Below, in pieces: positions 40,555 through 49,670 of a stretch of 52,959 bases of DNA (position 1 is its first letter; each line of letters starts with the position of its first letter). The stretch is from contig JABDPJ010000278.1 of the NCBI GenBank assembly GCA_013042835.1, positions 1 to 52,959 of the forward strand, in the 5' to 3' direction. The translations under genes and the position numbers were made by a program. Source of the stretch: Lysobacterales bacterium. Its GTDB lineage: Bacteria; Pseudomonadota; Gammaproteobacteria; Xanthomonadales; SZUA-36. Below the pieces are notes generated by a model. The model saw only the letters and a program-made list of their open reading frames with translations, searched no databases and had not been told where the DNA came from.

Positions 40555-41900
40555 TCTGCCGTTGCCAGCCTGATACCGTCGATGGCAGCCGACGCTATCA
40601 GCCCGATTTCATCCGGATTGATAACATAAGGCGGCATAAAATAGACCGTGTTGCCAATCGGTCGTAACAACACGCCCTGCTGCAAAGCGTGCTGGTAAAC
40701 CTTCATACCCCTTCGCTCTTTCCAGTCGTACTGGATCATGGGCTCGCGCTGCGCCACCATTTCAACCGCCAGGATCATACCCGTCTGGCGTATATCACCG
40801 ATATGCTCATCGTCCTGCAACTCTGACACGGATTCCAGCATCAGCCGCGCCAGCCTGCGATTGTCGGCCAACACGTCACGCTGTTCAAACAGCTCCAGGG
40901 TCGCCAGCGCCGCGGCGCAGGCCAGCGCATTACCGGTGTAGCTGTGCGAATGCAGAAACCCTCTTAGCGTTGTGTATTCTGCGTAGAACGCGGTATAGAC
41001 CTGCTCGGAAGTCAGCACTGCGGACATCGGCAGGTATCCACCGGTCAGGCCTTTCGAAACACACATGAAATCGGGTGAAATGCCGCCCTGCTCACAAGCG
41101 AACATGCTGCCTGTCCTGGCGAAACCAACGGCGATCTCATCGGCGATCAGGTGGATGTTGTATTCATCACACAGCGAACGCAGGCCGGAGAGATAGGACG
41201 CTGGATACATGCGCATACCACCGGCACATTGCACCAGTGGTTCTATGATCACGGCACAGATCTCTCCTTCGTGCCGGGCAAATATTTCACGCATATCGGC
41301 AAGTTTATTTTCGGCGTGCCTGTCCCATTCACTGCGCGGCAGTGCAAAACAATCCGGACTGGGTGCAACCAGCGGCTCCATCAACAGGGGTTCATAGGCG
41401 GACTTGAAAAGGCCCGCGTCGCCGACGCTTAGCGCACCCAGCGTATCGCCGTGGTAGCTGTTGGAGAGCGTGACGAAACGCGTACGGCCCTCGTCACCGG
41501 TGTTGCGCCAGTAATGAAAACTCATTTTCAGGGATATCTCGACAGCGGAGGCACCGCTATCGGCAAAAAATACCCGTTCCAGCCCCGGCGGTGTAATGTC
41601 GACCAGTTTCTCCGCCAGGCGCACGGCCGGTTCGTGGGTGACCCCGGCGAGGATGACATGCTCCAGGCACTGCGCCTGCTCTGCCACAGCTCCGCTGATA
41701 TGCGGGTTGGCGTGGCCGAACAGGTTGACCCACCATGAGCTGATAGCGTCTATGTAACGCTTGCCCTGCATATCCTTCAGCCACACGCCATTGCCACTGC
41801 TGACCGGCAGCAGGGGTAACCATTCGTGGTCTTTCATTTGCGTCGTGGGATGCCAGAGCACAGCCAGGTCGCGTTGGCGTAGCGCTTCATTCTTATCCAA
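40551..41900 (-). CDS. bioA: Adenosylmethionine-8-amino-7-oxononanoate aminotransferase
   Basis: LWHPTTQMKDHEWLPLLPV, DAISSWWVNLFGHANP, SNSYHGDTLGALSVGD, DEIAVGFARTGSMFACEQ, SKGLTGGYLPMSAV. Confidence 0.97.
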   Translation of the reverse strand: MDKNEALRQRDLAVLWHPTTQMKDHEWLPLLPVSSGNGVWLKDMQGKRYIDAISSWWVNLFGHANPHISGAVAEQAQCLEHVILAGVTHEPAVRLAEKLVDITPPGLERVFFADSGASAVEISLKMSFHYWRNTGDEGRTRFVTLSNSYHGDTLGALSVGDAGLFKSAYEPLLMEPLVAPSPDCFALPRSEWDRHAENKLADMREIFARHEGEICAVIIEPLVQCAGGMRMYPASYLSGLRSLCDEYNIHLIADEIAVGFARTGSMFACEQGGISPDFMCVSKGLTGGYLPMSAVLTSEQVYTAFYAEYTTLRGFLHSHSYTGNALACAAALATLELFEQRDVLADNRRLARLMLESVSELQDDEHIGDIRQTGMILAVEMVAQREPMIQYDWKERRGMKVYQHALQQGVLLRPIGNTVYFMPPYVINPDEIGLIASAAIDGIRLATAD

Positions 41901-42045
41901 GCTTACCGTCCTTCCATAGTCTCTTTAAGTACTGCGAGTCTGGTATCATGGAGAGTCACGGTTCGCCTTGCAAGCCGGGCCGTACAACACGACAAATTTT
42001 TACTAACAGCCACTCACCGGCTAAACAATTCATACAACAATCATC

Positions 42046-42825
42046 ATGACCGAAACCAAGCTGCCAGAATTTCTCGCCACCGCACTCACCGCCGCAAAAT
42101 CCGCCCGCGAACTGATCATGTCCTACTACAACGGCGATTTTGCTATCGAGATCAAGGCCGACCAGACACCGGTTACCGTCGCTGACCGCGGAGCAGAGCG
42201 TTTGATCCGCGAGACCATCGGTAACGCTTTTCCTGAGCATGGCATATTCGGTGAAGAGTTCGGGGCTGAAAACAAGGAGACAGAATACCTTTGGCTGGTC
42301 GATCCGATCGATGGCACCAAGAGCTTTGTGAAGCGCTACGGCATGTTTTCCACCCAGATTGCGTTAATGCACAGGGGTGACCTTATCCTCGGGGTTTCCT
42401 GTGCCCCCGCCATGAATGAGCTGGTCTGGGCAACTCGTGGCGGCGGTGCATTCGACGCCGAAGGTCCATTACACATCAGCGGCATTGATGACATCCGTGA
42501 AGCCAGTATTTCAACCGGCAACATTCAAAGCCTGGCCGCCAGCGAACGCTGGACGGCGCTCGGCAAGGTGCTGGCAAAGACCAACCGCACACGCGGTTAC
42601 GGTGATTATTATCATTACCACCGGCTTGCTGCGGGCCAACTGGATGCGGTGATCGAATCCGACGTGAACATTCTTGATATCGCTGCCTTATCAGTCATAG
42701 TCACCGAGGCTGGCGGCGTATTCACAGATCTTGACGGGCGGGCGCCGGACCTCGATACGCGCTCTGTCCTGGCCGCGAATCCATCGCTTCATGCAACGCT
42801 CAAAAACCAGCTGAACGGGGCCTGA
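42046..42825 (+). CDS. hisN: Inositol monophosphatase family protein, probable histidinol-phosphatase
   Basis: HGIFGEEFG, LWLVDPIDGTKSFVKRYGMFSTQIALMHRGDLILGV, GDYYHYHRLAAGQLDAVIES. Confidence 0.85.
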   Translation: MTETKLPEFLATALTAAKSARELIMSYYNGDFAIEIKADQTPVTVADRGAERLIRETIGNAFPEHGIFGEEFGAENKETEYLWLVDPIDGTKSFVKRYGMFSTQIALMHRGDLILGVSCAPAMNELVWATRGGGAFDAEGPLHISGIDDIREASISTGNIQSLAASERWTALGKVLAKTNRTRGYGDYYHYHRLAAGQLDAVIESDVNILDIAALSVIVTEAGGVFTDLDGRAPDLDTRSVLAANPSLHATLKNQLNGA

Positions 42826-42830
42826 GCAGC

Positions 42831-43391
42831 ATGCCCACACTGCCCAAAATACATGCCAGGCTTAAACGGGATGCCGGCAAGCGCTTCAAGGTCGAAAGAC
42901 TGGACCTGGAATTCAGCAACGGTGAAAAACGCACCTACGAGCGCCTTTTGACGCACGGCCTCGGCGCGGTGATCGTGGTCGCAATGCGCGATGATGAGAC
43001 CGTTCTGCTGGTCAGGGAATATGCCGCCGGCCTGCACCACTACGAACTTGGACTGGTCAAGGGCCGCCTTGAGCCCGGAGAGTCTGTGCTTGAGGGCGCG
43101 CAAAGAGAACTCAAGGAAGAAATCGGCCTCGGGGCGAAAAGACTGATGCAGCTGACTTCACTCAGCCTGGCACCCGGTTACATGACACATGTCACGCATG
43201 TCGTTCTCGCCCGCGACCTTTACCCGGAAAAACTCCAGGGCGACGAGCCCGAAGAGCTCGAAATCGTACCTTGGCCGCTCGACGATTTACATTCACTTGT
43301 ACAACGGCCGGATTGCACTGAAGGGCGCAGCATAGCGGCCCTTTACATTGCCCGCGATCACCTGCAACAGGAAACAACCGATGTTGAATGA
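42831..43391 (+). CDS. nudE: ADP compounds hydrolase NudE (Nudix)
   Basis: Nudix box GRLEPGESVLEGAQRELKEEIGLGA; adjacent to cysQ. Confidence 0.92.
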   Translation: MPTLPKIHARLKRDAGKRFKVERLDLEFSNGEKRTYERLLTHGLGAVIVVAMRDDETVLLVREYAAGLHHYELGLVKGRLEPGESVLEGAQRELKEEIGLGAKRLMQLTSLSLAPGYMTHVTHVVLARDLYPEKLQGDEPEELEIVPWPLDDLHSLVQRPDCTEGRSIAALYIARDHLQQETTDVE

Positions 43392-44193
43392 AAGCCATGA
43401 AAAAACCCTGGCAGCCCTCGTTGATATCAGTCAACGTGCCGGTCTCGCTATCCTCGAATGGTACGACGGCGACATGGGTATCACCCGCAAAGCGGATGAC
43501 TCGCCGCTTACCAGGGCTGACCTCGCAAGCCATGAGTTGATTGCCGCCGAGCTGGCCAGGCTGTGGCCAGAGATTCCGGTTTTATCCGAGGAGTCCGCCG
43601 ACATCCCCTGGGAAACGCGCCAGACCTGGAAAAAATACTGGCTGGTTGACCCGCTGGACGGTACCAAGGAGTTCATCAACAGGAATGGTGAATTCACTGT
43701 CAATATCGCCTTGATAAGCAACCATCGGGCCGTCATGGGTGTGGTTCACGTCCCGGTCAAGAACGTCAGCTATTTCGGCGCCAGCGATGCCGGTGCATGG
43801 CGCCAGCAAACCAACTCACCCGCGCAGGCTATCAGGGTCAGGCAACCCGCCGCCGAGCCCGCGATCATTGTCGGCAGCCGATCACATGCCAATCCGGAAC
43901 TCGCCGGCCAGCTCGAACAACTGGGGCCTCATGAACTCATCAGCATGGGCCGTTCTTTGAAGTTCTGCAGAATCGCGGAAGGCCTGGCAGATTTCTATCC
44001 GCGCACGGGACCAACCTGTGAATGGGACACCGCCGCTGCCCAGGCAGTTCTCGAGGCAGCTGGAGGAAAGGTCGTTAAAATCGACGGTACACCGCTGAAC
44101 TATAACAGCAAGGAGGTTTACCTGAATCCCCATTTCTTCGTGTTCGGTGATTCTCAGAGGGACTGGTTACTGCCATTTCAGAATATCGCCTAG
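43381..44193 (+). CDS. cysQ: 3'(2'),5'-bisphosphate nucleotidase CysQ
   Basis: VLSEESADIPWETRQTWKKYWLVDPLDGTKEFINRNGEFTVNIALI, GPTCEWDTAAAQAVLEAAGG. Confidence 0.96.
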   Translation: MLNESHEKTLAALVDISQRAGLAILEWYDGDMGITRKADDSPLTRADLASHELIAAELARLWPEIPVLSEESADIPWETRQTWKKYWLVDPLDGTKEFINRNGEFTVNIALISNHRAVMGVVHVPVKNVSYFGASDAGAWRQQTNSPAQAIRVRQPAAEPAIIVGSRSHANPELAGQLEQLGPHELISMGRSLKFCRIAEGLADFYPRTGPTCEWDTAAAQAVLEAAGGKVVKIDGTPLNYNSKEVYLNPHFFVFGDSQRDWLLPFQNIA

Positions 44194-44251
44194 AAGCGGG
44201 TTTCAGCGCCGGTCTCCAGCTATCATGCAGGCAATAATACGCAAATTAGCG

Positions 44252-44270
44252 CTGCGTCAACTTGACGCAG
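44252..44270. promoter_or_regulatory. Perfect 9-1-9 operator-like palindrome overlapping a -35 element
   Basis: CTGCGTCAA-C-TTGACGCAG. Confidence 0.7.
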
Positions 44271-44290
44271 AGCGGTTCAAGGAGTATAAA
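44262..44290 (+). promoter_or_regulatory. Near-consensus sigma70 promoter
   Basis: TTGACG (44262-44267), 17-nt spacer, TATAAA (44285-44290). Confidence 0.7.
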
Positions 44291-44296
44291 CTTCTC

Positions 44297-44390
44297 AACC
44301 ATCCTGTTGGGGCTTGCCAAACAACAACAACAATTGACAAAACCAATAATAGAATACAGGAATGTAAGCGGCTTCGGCCGCTTTTTCTTT
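44297..44390 (+). ncRNA. Candidate small RNA or attenuated 5' leader (~94 nt)
   Basis: Predicted start 7 nt after the -10; AACAACAACAACAA tract at 44319-44332; ends at a UUCG terminator. Confidence 0.45.
44366..44390 (+). terminator. Rho-independent terminator with UUCG tetraloop
   Basis: AAGCGGC-TTCG-GCCGCTT then TTTCTTT (44366-44390). Confidence 0.88.
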
Positions 44391-44413
44391 GGCCGAGGAA
44401 TAATTGACTCCAG

Positions 44414-45151
44414 ATGAACTTTCCCGAGCTTCCAAAATGGCAACGCATTGCCCTGCCGGCCATGGTCATCATCCTGGGCACTTTTTTTTTCAATAAGTAT
44501 TTTATTGCCAACGAACTGATTCATGCCCATTACCAGGTCGAAGCCCTGGAACAGGACCTGCAGACAGCGCTTGACCAACTCGAGGCAGAAAAATCCCGCG
44601 CGGCGGTTGCAGAGCGTGAGGCCGGTGTGATGCGCCAGGCCAACAACATCTTGCGGGCATCCGAACGCGAACGACAGGATGAGATTGCCGGATTACGGGC
44701 CGACCTGGCGTTTTACCGCCGCCTCGGTGGCGCCAATGGTTCCCAGGCCCCGTTGGCCGTTCACTACCTTGAACTGCAGGCGACGCAATCACCAAGGGTC
44801 TACCGGATCATATTCACGCTGACGCAGAACTTGCGCTGGGCCGCAGTCATTTCGGGCAGCATCCAATTGGGCGTCGACGGCATCAACAACGGGGTAGCAC
44901 AACACCTGACGGAAGAACAGCTGCTGGCCGAAACGGCCGGGGCGCTGCGCTTCAAGTTTAAGTACTTCCAGCAATTTGAACGACTGATCACGCTACCGGA
45001 AGGCTTTGAGGCAAGCCAACTGACGGTTCGTCTCAGGTCGGGAAGTCTGCGCACACCCATTGAACAGTCGGTGACCTGGCAGAGCCTATTCAACCAGTCG
45101 GCGGAAACCGCGTCTGAAGACGAAGCGGTTTTATCCACAACCGACAATTGA
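44414..45151 (+). CDS. DUF6776-like membrane-anchored coiled-coil protein
   Basis: 245 aa; N-terminal [22 protein letters not shown], coiled coil, C-terminal domain FYRRLGG...[26 protein letters not shown]; upstream of erpA. Confidence 0.75.
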   Translation: MNFPELPKWQRIALPAMVIILGTFFFNKYFIANELIHAHYQVEALEQDLQTALDQLEAEKSRAAVAEREAGVMRQANNILRASERERQDEIAGLRADLAFYRRLGGANGSQAPLAVHYLELQATQSPRVYRIIFTLTQNLRWAAVISGSIQLGVDGINNGVAQHLTEEQLLAETAGALRFKFKYFQQFERLITLPEGFEASQLTVRLRSGSLRTPIEQSVTWQSLFNQSAETASEDEAVLSTTDN

Positions 45152-45206
45152 AAAAAATGCCCTGAAGCGCCATATTAGAGAGTCTCTCGGACGGATAGCA
45201 AACCGG

Positions 45207-45554
45207 ATGCAAAACGAAATACCCACAGACGCCATCAAGTTCACCAATGCCGCGGCCAGAAAAGTGATGGAACTGATCATGGAAGAACACAACCCGGAGC
45301 TGAAGCTGCGGGTATATATTTCGGGCGGTGGCTGCTCGGGTTTTCAGTATGGCTTTACGTTTGATGAGACCAGTGCGGAAGACGACATCGCCATCACCAA
45401 CGAAGGTGTGACCCTGCTGGTTGACCCGCTCAGCTTTCAATACCTGATGGGTGCTGAAGTTGACTATAGTGAAAACCTGCAGGGTGCGCAGTTTGTTATT
45501 CGCAACCCCAATGCCGCGACTACTTGCGGTTGCGGGTCTTCTTTCTCGGTCTGA
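45207..45554 (+). CDS. erpA: Iron-sulfur cluster insertion protein ErpA
   Basis: [37 protein letters not shown]. Confidence 0.96.
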   Translation: MQNEIPTDAIKFTNAAARKVMELIMEEHNPELKLRVYISGGGCSGFQYGFTFDETSAEDDIAITNEGVTLLVDPLSFQYLMGAEVDYSENLQGAQFVIRNPNAATTCGCGSSFSV

Positions 45555-45559
45555 GTGCA

Positions 45560-46564
45560 ATGAGCCCGTCCGGCACGGACCATCTGGCCCGTTCACGGCG
45601 CAACCGGTTCACCGCTGTCCGCCTCAACCGTGAAGTGGAATTGCGTGATGATGCCAATTGGGTGGCCCGCATGTTGCGCAACCCGGACACCCGACTGGTG
45701 CCACTTTGGCGCAGTCGCAGCCTGCTGGAAAGGCATGCGGACGGCACGCTCGCCATATACCTGTCACCAGCTGAATTGGCCGAGCCGGATCGCATCCAGC
45801 CTCCCACATTGCTGGGCAGTGACGGCGAACGCGAGTACTTCGCCGTATCGGTGACGGACAGTCAGAAAGATTCAATCCTCGAATATCACCTGCAAGCGCG
45901 TTTTGCCGACCTGCGCAGGGCATCCATTGATATGGCTGCCAAGCATGCCGGTATCCTGGCCTATGCAAGGGCTTTGCACTACTGGCAGCACCGCCATGCA
46001 TTTTGCGGTGTATGCGGCGAGCCGAACCTGTTACGTTCAGCCGGTCACCGGATGGTATGCAGCAACGAGGAGTGCGCCCGGCAGTCATTTCCACGCATTG
46101 ACCCGGCCATCATCGTGCTGGTCACGCACAAGGATGCCTGCCTGCTGGGTCGTAACGCCAAGTGGCCTCCAGGACAATTCTCGACACTGGCCGGGTTCGT
46201 TGAGCCGGGCGAAAGCCTCGAAGATGCGGTCGTTCGCGAAGTCTATGAAGAGGTCAGGGTGCAGTTACATGAAATCCGGTATGTTTCGTCTCAGCCCTGG
46301 CCATTTCCGGCATCCGCCATGTGTGGTTTTTACGCCGAAGCCCTCGACATGAATAATGGTCTTAGCGAAGAGGTAGAAGAGGCACGATGGTTCACCGTGG
46401 AGTCTTTGAAGCAGGCGGTGCTCGGGGGTGAAGTGCGATTATCACCACCTGTTTCGATAGCCTTCAGGCTGCTGGCAGACTGGTTTCGAAACAACGGCGG
46501 CGGCGACCTCGAAGATCTGGTCCGCAAGCAGCGGGCAATGAATGTTACCGCGCCAACCTGTTAA
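45560..46564 (+). CDS. nudC: NAD(+) diphosphatase NudC
   Basis: Zn motif FCGVCGEPNLLRSAGHRMVCSNEECARQSFPRIDPAIIVLV, Nudix box GFVEPGESLEDAVVREVYEEVRVQ, SQPWPFPASAMCGF. Confidence 0.95.
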   Translation: MSPSGTDHLARSRRNRFTAVRLNREVELRDDANWVARMLRNPDTRLVPLWRSRSLLERHADGTLAIYLSPAELAEPDRIQPPTLLGSDGEREYFAVSVTDSQKDSILEYHLQARFADLRRASIDMAAKHAGILAYARALHYWQHRHAFCGVCGEPNLLRSAGHRMVCSNEECARQSFPRIDPAIIVLVTHKDACLLGRNAKWPPGQFSTLAGFVEPGESLEDAVVREVYEEVRVQLHEIRYVSSQPWPFPASAMCGFYAEALDMNNGLSEEVEEARWFTVESLKQAVLGGEVRLSPPVSIAFRLLADWFRNNGGGDLEDLVRKQRAMNVTAPTC

Positions 46565-46621
46565 AATAGGTTCTGGCCTGTAAACCCTTAGCTGCAACAT
46601 GGAACGGAAGGCACCCTCACA

Positions 46622-47503
46622 ATGACCATTATCTCGATCCTGATCGCATTTGCACTTTGCCATTTTGTGCGTGATTTGCGCCATCTGCGCCGTTTTGAAT
46701 GGGTCAGCTGGTACACCGGCCGGTGCAATGACACGCTCAACAAGTTACCGGGCTGGGCAGGCGCGACGGGGTTCCTGGTTCTGATTGCCCTGCCGCTGGT
46801 CGCGGCTTACTTCCTTAACCAGTTGCTGTATGAACTCCTGGGGCATTTGGGTGAGTTCCTGCTGGCCATCGCCGTGCTGATCTATACCTTCGGGCCGCGA
46901 GACCTCGATATCGACGTCCGCAAGGTCATCCACGCAGAAGATGACGAACAGCAGACCGAAGCGCTGGAGGCCTTACTGGATGGTCCCGTGCCGCCGGATA
47001 AAACGGACTGCGAAAATGCCGCTATCAACGCGGTTTTCAGAAAGGCTCTGAAACGCTGGTTCGGAATTATTTTCTGGTTCGCCGTGCTTGGAATCTACGG
47101 CGCATTGCTCTACCGCCTGGCTGTCTGGTTATCCAGTGACGACTTCCAGCTAAATGATGAACAGAAGGACCTTTTTACCCGGTTGTGCAGAATTATGGAG
47201 TGGCCAGTCGCCCAGTTAATGACCCTGTCTCTCGCCATAGCCACGGATTTCGACTCGGTATACCGTGCATGGAAGAAATATCATGACGAGCGCGGGCGGG
47301 ATCTTTTCGAGGCCAACAACGAATTCATGCTGACCAGTGCGCGCACTATCGTCAAAACAGGTCACGCTGAAAACGACGGTTACGCTGACCAGTTGCAAGG
47401 GCCAATGGCCACCATCAAGCTTTCGATGGATCTGGTCTGGCGTTCCCTGGGTGTATGGGCAACGGTGCTGGCTATCTTGCTGTTGGTGAACGTGATCGCA
47501 TGA
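46622..47503 (+). CDS. AmpE-like regulatory membrane protein
   Basis: 293 aa, several TM segments, IYTFGPRDLDIDVRKVI, NAAINAVFRKALKRWFGIIFWFAVLGIYGALLYRL. Confidence 0.8.
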   Translation: MTIISILIAFALCHFVRDLRHLRRFEWVSWYTGRCNDTLNKLPGWAGATGFLVLIALPLVAAYFLNQLLYELLGHLGEFLLAIAVLIYTFGPRDLDIDVRKVIHAEDDEQQTEALEALLDGPVPPDKTDCENAAINAVFRKALKRWFGIIFWFAVLGIYGALLYRLAVWLSSDDFQLNDEQKDLFTRLCRIMEWPVAQLMTLSLAIATDFDSVYRAWKKYHDERGRDLFEANNEFMLTSARTIVKTGHAENDGYADQLQGPMATIKLSMDLVWRSLGVWATVLAILLLVNVIA

Positions 47504-48423
47504 CCCGGCATCCGGTCCGGATGATTCCACGCCGGTTTTTGATCCTGTTTTTTGTCCTGCTGGTTATGCCGGCAACTCCCATGGTATTCGCCGATTTGAG
47601 CCTGCCGCAGGCAGACGGCGGCAGCCTGGCGCTTGCTGCGCCTGCAAAACGCATTATCACGCTGGCACCCAACCTCACCGAGCTGGTTTTTGCAGCAGGC
47701 GCCGGAGATCGCCTGGTCGCAGTTGTCGAATACAGTAATTACCCGCCGGAGGCCAGGCAAATTCCACGCATCGGCGATGCGTTCAGAGTCGACCTCGAGC
47801 GCATCGCAGAGCTTGAACCTGACCTGGTAATCGCCTGGAAATCGGGTAATCCCCAGGCTGCGCTGCAAAAGCTGACGCAATTGGACATCAGCGTCTGGCA
47901 AATTGAAATTACCCGGCCGCAGGAGATTCCAGCCGCAGTTGAAAACATCTCCCGGGCCGCCGGATCCGAAACCATCGGCCGGCCGGCCGCCAGGCAAATG
48001 CGCCAGCGGCTTGAAACCCTCAAACACCGGAACGCCGGCAAGACACCGGTGGACTATTTTTACCAGGTCGCAGCCAGGCCACTCTATACCGTCAGTGGTA
48101 ACCACATCATTAGCCGTAGCCTGGCAATATGCGGTGGTGTCAACGTTTTTTCAGGGCTGCCTGCCCTGGCGCCCCAGGTCACCGTTGAGTCGGTTATCGT
48201 TGCAAACCCTCAAACCATGATCGCACCGGACACCAAGGGCGAAACCCCGGCACTTGCAAGCTGGTCCGGCTGGCCAAGGCTGCAAGCGACGCAGAACAAC
48301 AATTTCATTTACCTCCCTGCAGATGAAATCAGCCAGGCCACACCGCGTTTGCTGGACAGCATGGAACTGGCCTGCGAGCTTCTGGACCGGGTGCGCGCCA
48401 GGAAATTCCGCGGTCGCGATTGA
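47500..48423 (+). CDS. btuF: Helical-backbone metal/cobalamin substrate-binding protein (BtuF-like)
   Basis: KRIITLAPNLTELVFAAGAGDRLVAVVEYSNYPPEARQIPRIGD, ELEPDLVIAWKSGNP; ATG overlaps the ampE-like stop. Confidence 0.85.
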   Translation: MTRHPVRMIPRRFLILFFVLLVMPATPMVFADLSLPQADGGSLALAAPAKRIITLAPNLTELVFAAGAGDRLVAVVEYSNYPPEARQIPRIGDAFRVDLERIAELEPDLVIAWKSGNPQAALQKLTQLDISVWQIEITRPQEIPAAVENISRAAGSETIGRPAARQMRQRLETLKHRNAGKTPVDYFYQVAARPLYTVSGNHIISRSLAICGGVNVFSGLPALAPQVTVESVIVANPQTMIAPDTKGETPALASWSGWPRLQATQNNNFIYLPADEISQATPRLLDSMELACELLDRVRARKFRGRD

Positions 48424-48476
48424 CAAAGTTACATTGCGTGATGTCTTCCAGGCGCTCTCCTGGTACTTTTACCGGC

Positions 48477-48950
48477 CTAGATTCCCCCGCCGTTGAGGCG
48501 CCACTGGACAAAACCCAGGACCCAGCAGAACAGTAACCAGATGGCCACCGGCCCCACCAGGCGGGATGCCGCCGTTTTGACTGACCTGAAAGTCCTGATG
48601 ACGACCAGTACAACAAGCCACCAGGCAGCGAGAACGACCAGCGCCCAGCCCGGGCGGTGCATACCAAAAAAAACCCATGACCAACCGATACCGAGTAGCA
48701 ATTGCAGGACCCACCAGGCCAGGGCAACCCGGGCCAGGCCGCGCCTGGTATCCCAAACCATCCATGCAGCTACTGCCATCATTACATATGCCAACGCCCA
48801 CACCAAAGCCATGACCACGGCCGGTGGACTCCAGGGTGGTTGCCGCATCGCCTGGTACCACTCGCCCCCGGTGAACTGTCCACCAACTGCCGCTGCGATC
48901 ATCGCCAGTAGCAGAAACAGTGACAGGGAGGTCAGTCTGTGCATGGTCAA
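48477..48950 (-). CDS. tspO: TspO/MBR family protein
   Basis: GEWYQAMRQPPWSPPAVVMALVWALAYVMMAVAAWMVW, QLLLGIGWSWVFFGMHRPGWA; 5 TM segments. Confidence 0.92.
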   Translation of the reverse strand: MTMHRLTSLSLFLLLAMIAAAVGGQFTGGEWYQAMRQPPWSPPAVVMALVWALAYVMMAVAAWMVWDTRRGLARVALAWWVLQLLLGIGWSWVFFGMHRPGWALVVLAAWWLVVLVVIRTFRSVKTAASRLVGPVAIWLLFCWVLGFVQWRLNGGGI

Positions 48951-49165
48951 GCCTTTCTATGCTCTGATCCAACCATGCTATCGCATAGCTACCTTGAGCA
49001 CCACGCTCTGACAGCGGCAAGCTTTTTCAGCGCTGTTTATCTGACCCGTAACATTGGTTTCTCCTATGGAAATGATTGCAAAAAACAATTTCAACTATCG
49101 TCAAAACAGGACTATGCTTGTATGTTCACAATTCCCTTTTCTGAAGAAAACAGGAGGACGTAACC

Positions 49166-49582
49166 ATGTCACTGAAAGGCAGCAAGACTGAACAGAATTT
49201 GAAGGACGCATTTGCCGGCGAATCTCAAGCCAACAGGCGTTATCTCTATTTCGCTCAAAAAGCAGACATTGAAGGTTATAACGACGTGGCTGCCGTGTTC
49301 CGCTCCACAGCAGAAGGGGAAACCGGTCACGCACACGGCCACCTCGAATATCTCGAAGAATCGGGTGATCCGGCAACCGGCCTGCCCATTGGCAGCACTG
49401 CGGACAATCTCCGTGCAGCGGTCGCGGGTGAAACCCATGAATACACGGACATGTACCCGGGAATGGCAAGCGCCGCGCGTGACGAGGGTTTTGACGAAAT
49501 TGCCGACTGGTTTGAAACACTGGGCAAGGCGGAACGCTCGCATGCCAATCGCTTCCAAAAAGCGCTCGACGAACTGGACTAA
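49166..49582 (+). CDS. Rubrerythrin family protein lacking a rubredoxin domain
   Basis: [99 protein letters not shown]; no C-terminal CxxC. Confidence 0.93.
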   Translation: MSLKGSKTEQNLKDAFAGESQANRRYLYFAQKADIEGYNDVAAVFRSTAEGETGHAHGHLEYLEESGDPATGLPIGSTADNLRAAVAGETHEYTDMYPGMASAARDEGFDEIADWFETLGKAERSHANRFQKALDELD

Positions 49583-49621
49583 ACCGACCAGCCGCAAAAG
49601 CCCCAAAATGATCTGAACCGG

Positions 49622-49648
49622 AAAGGGGCGTGTTTACGCCCCTTTTTT
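49622..49648 (+). terminator. Rho-independent terminator after rubrerythrin gene
   Basis: GGGGCG-TGTTTA-CGCCCC-TTTTTT. Confidence 0.85.
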
Positions 49649-49670
49649 GCATGCAACAGGGAGTCCGGTA

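Noticed and set aside
44334-44355. Second promoter TTGACA...TAGAAT inside the candidate sRNA
   Set aside because: Spacing is 10 nt, too short for sigma70.
47380-48105. 241-aa minus-strand ORF opposite ampE-like/btuF
   Set aside because: Antisense shadow ORF.
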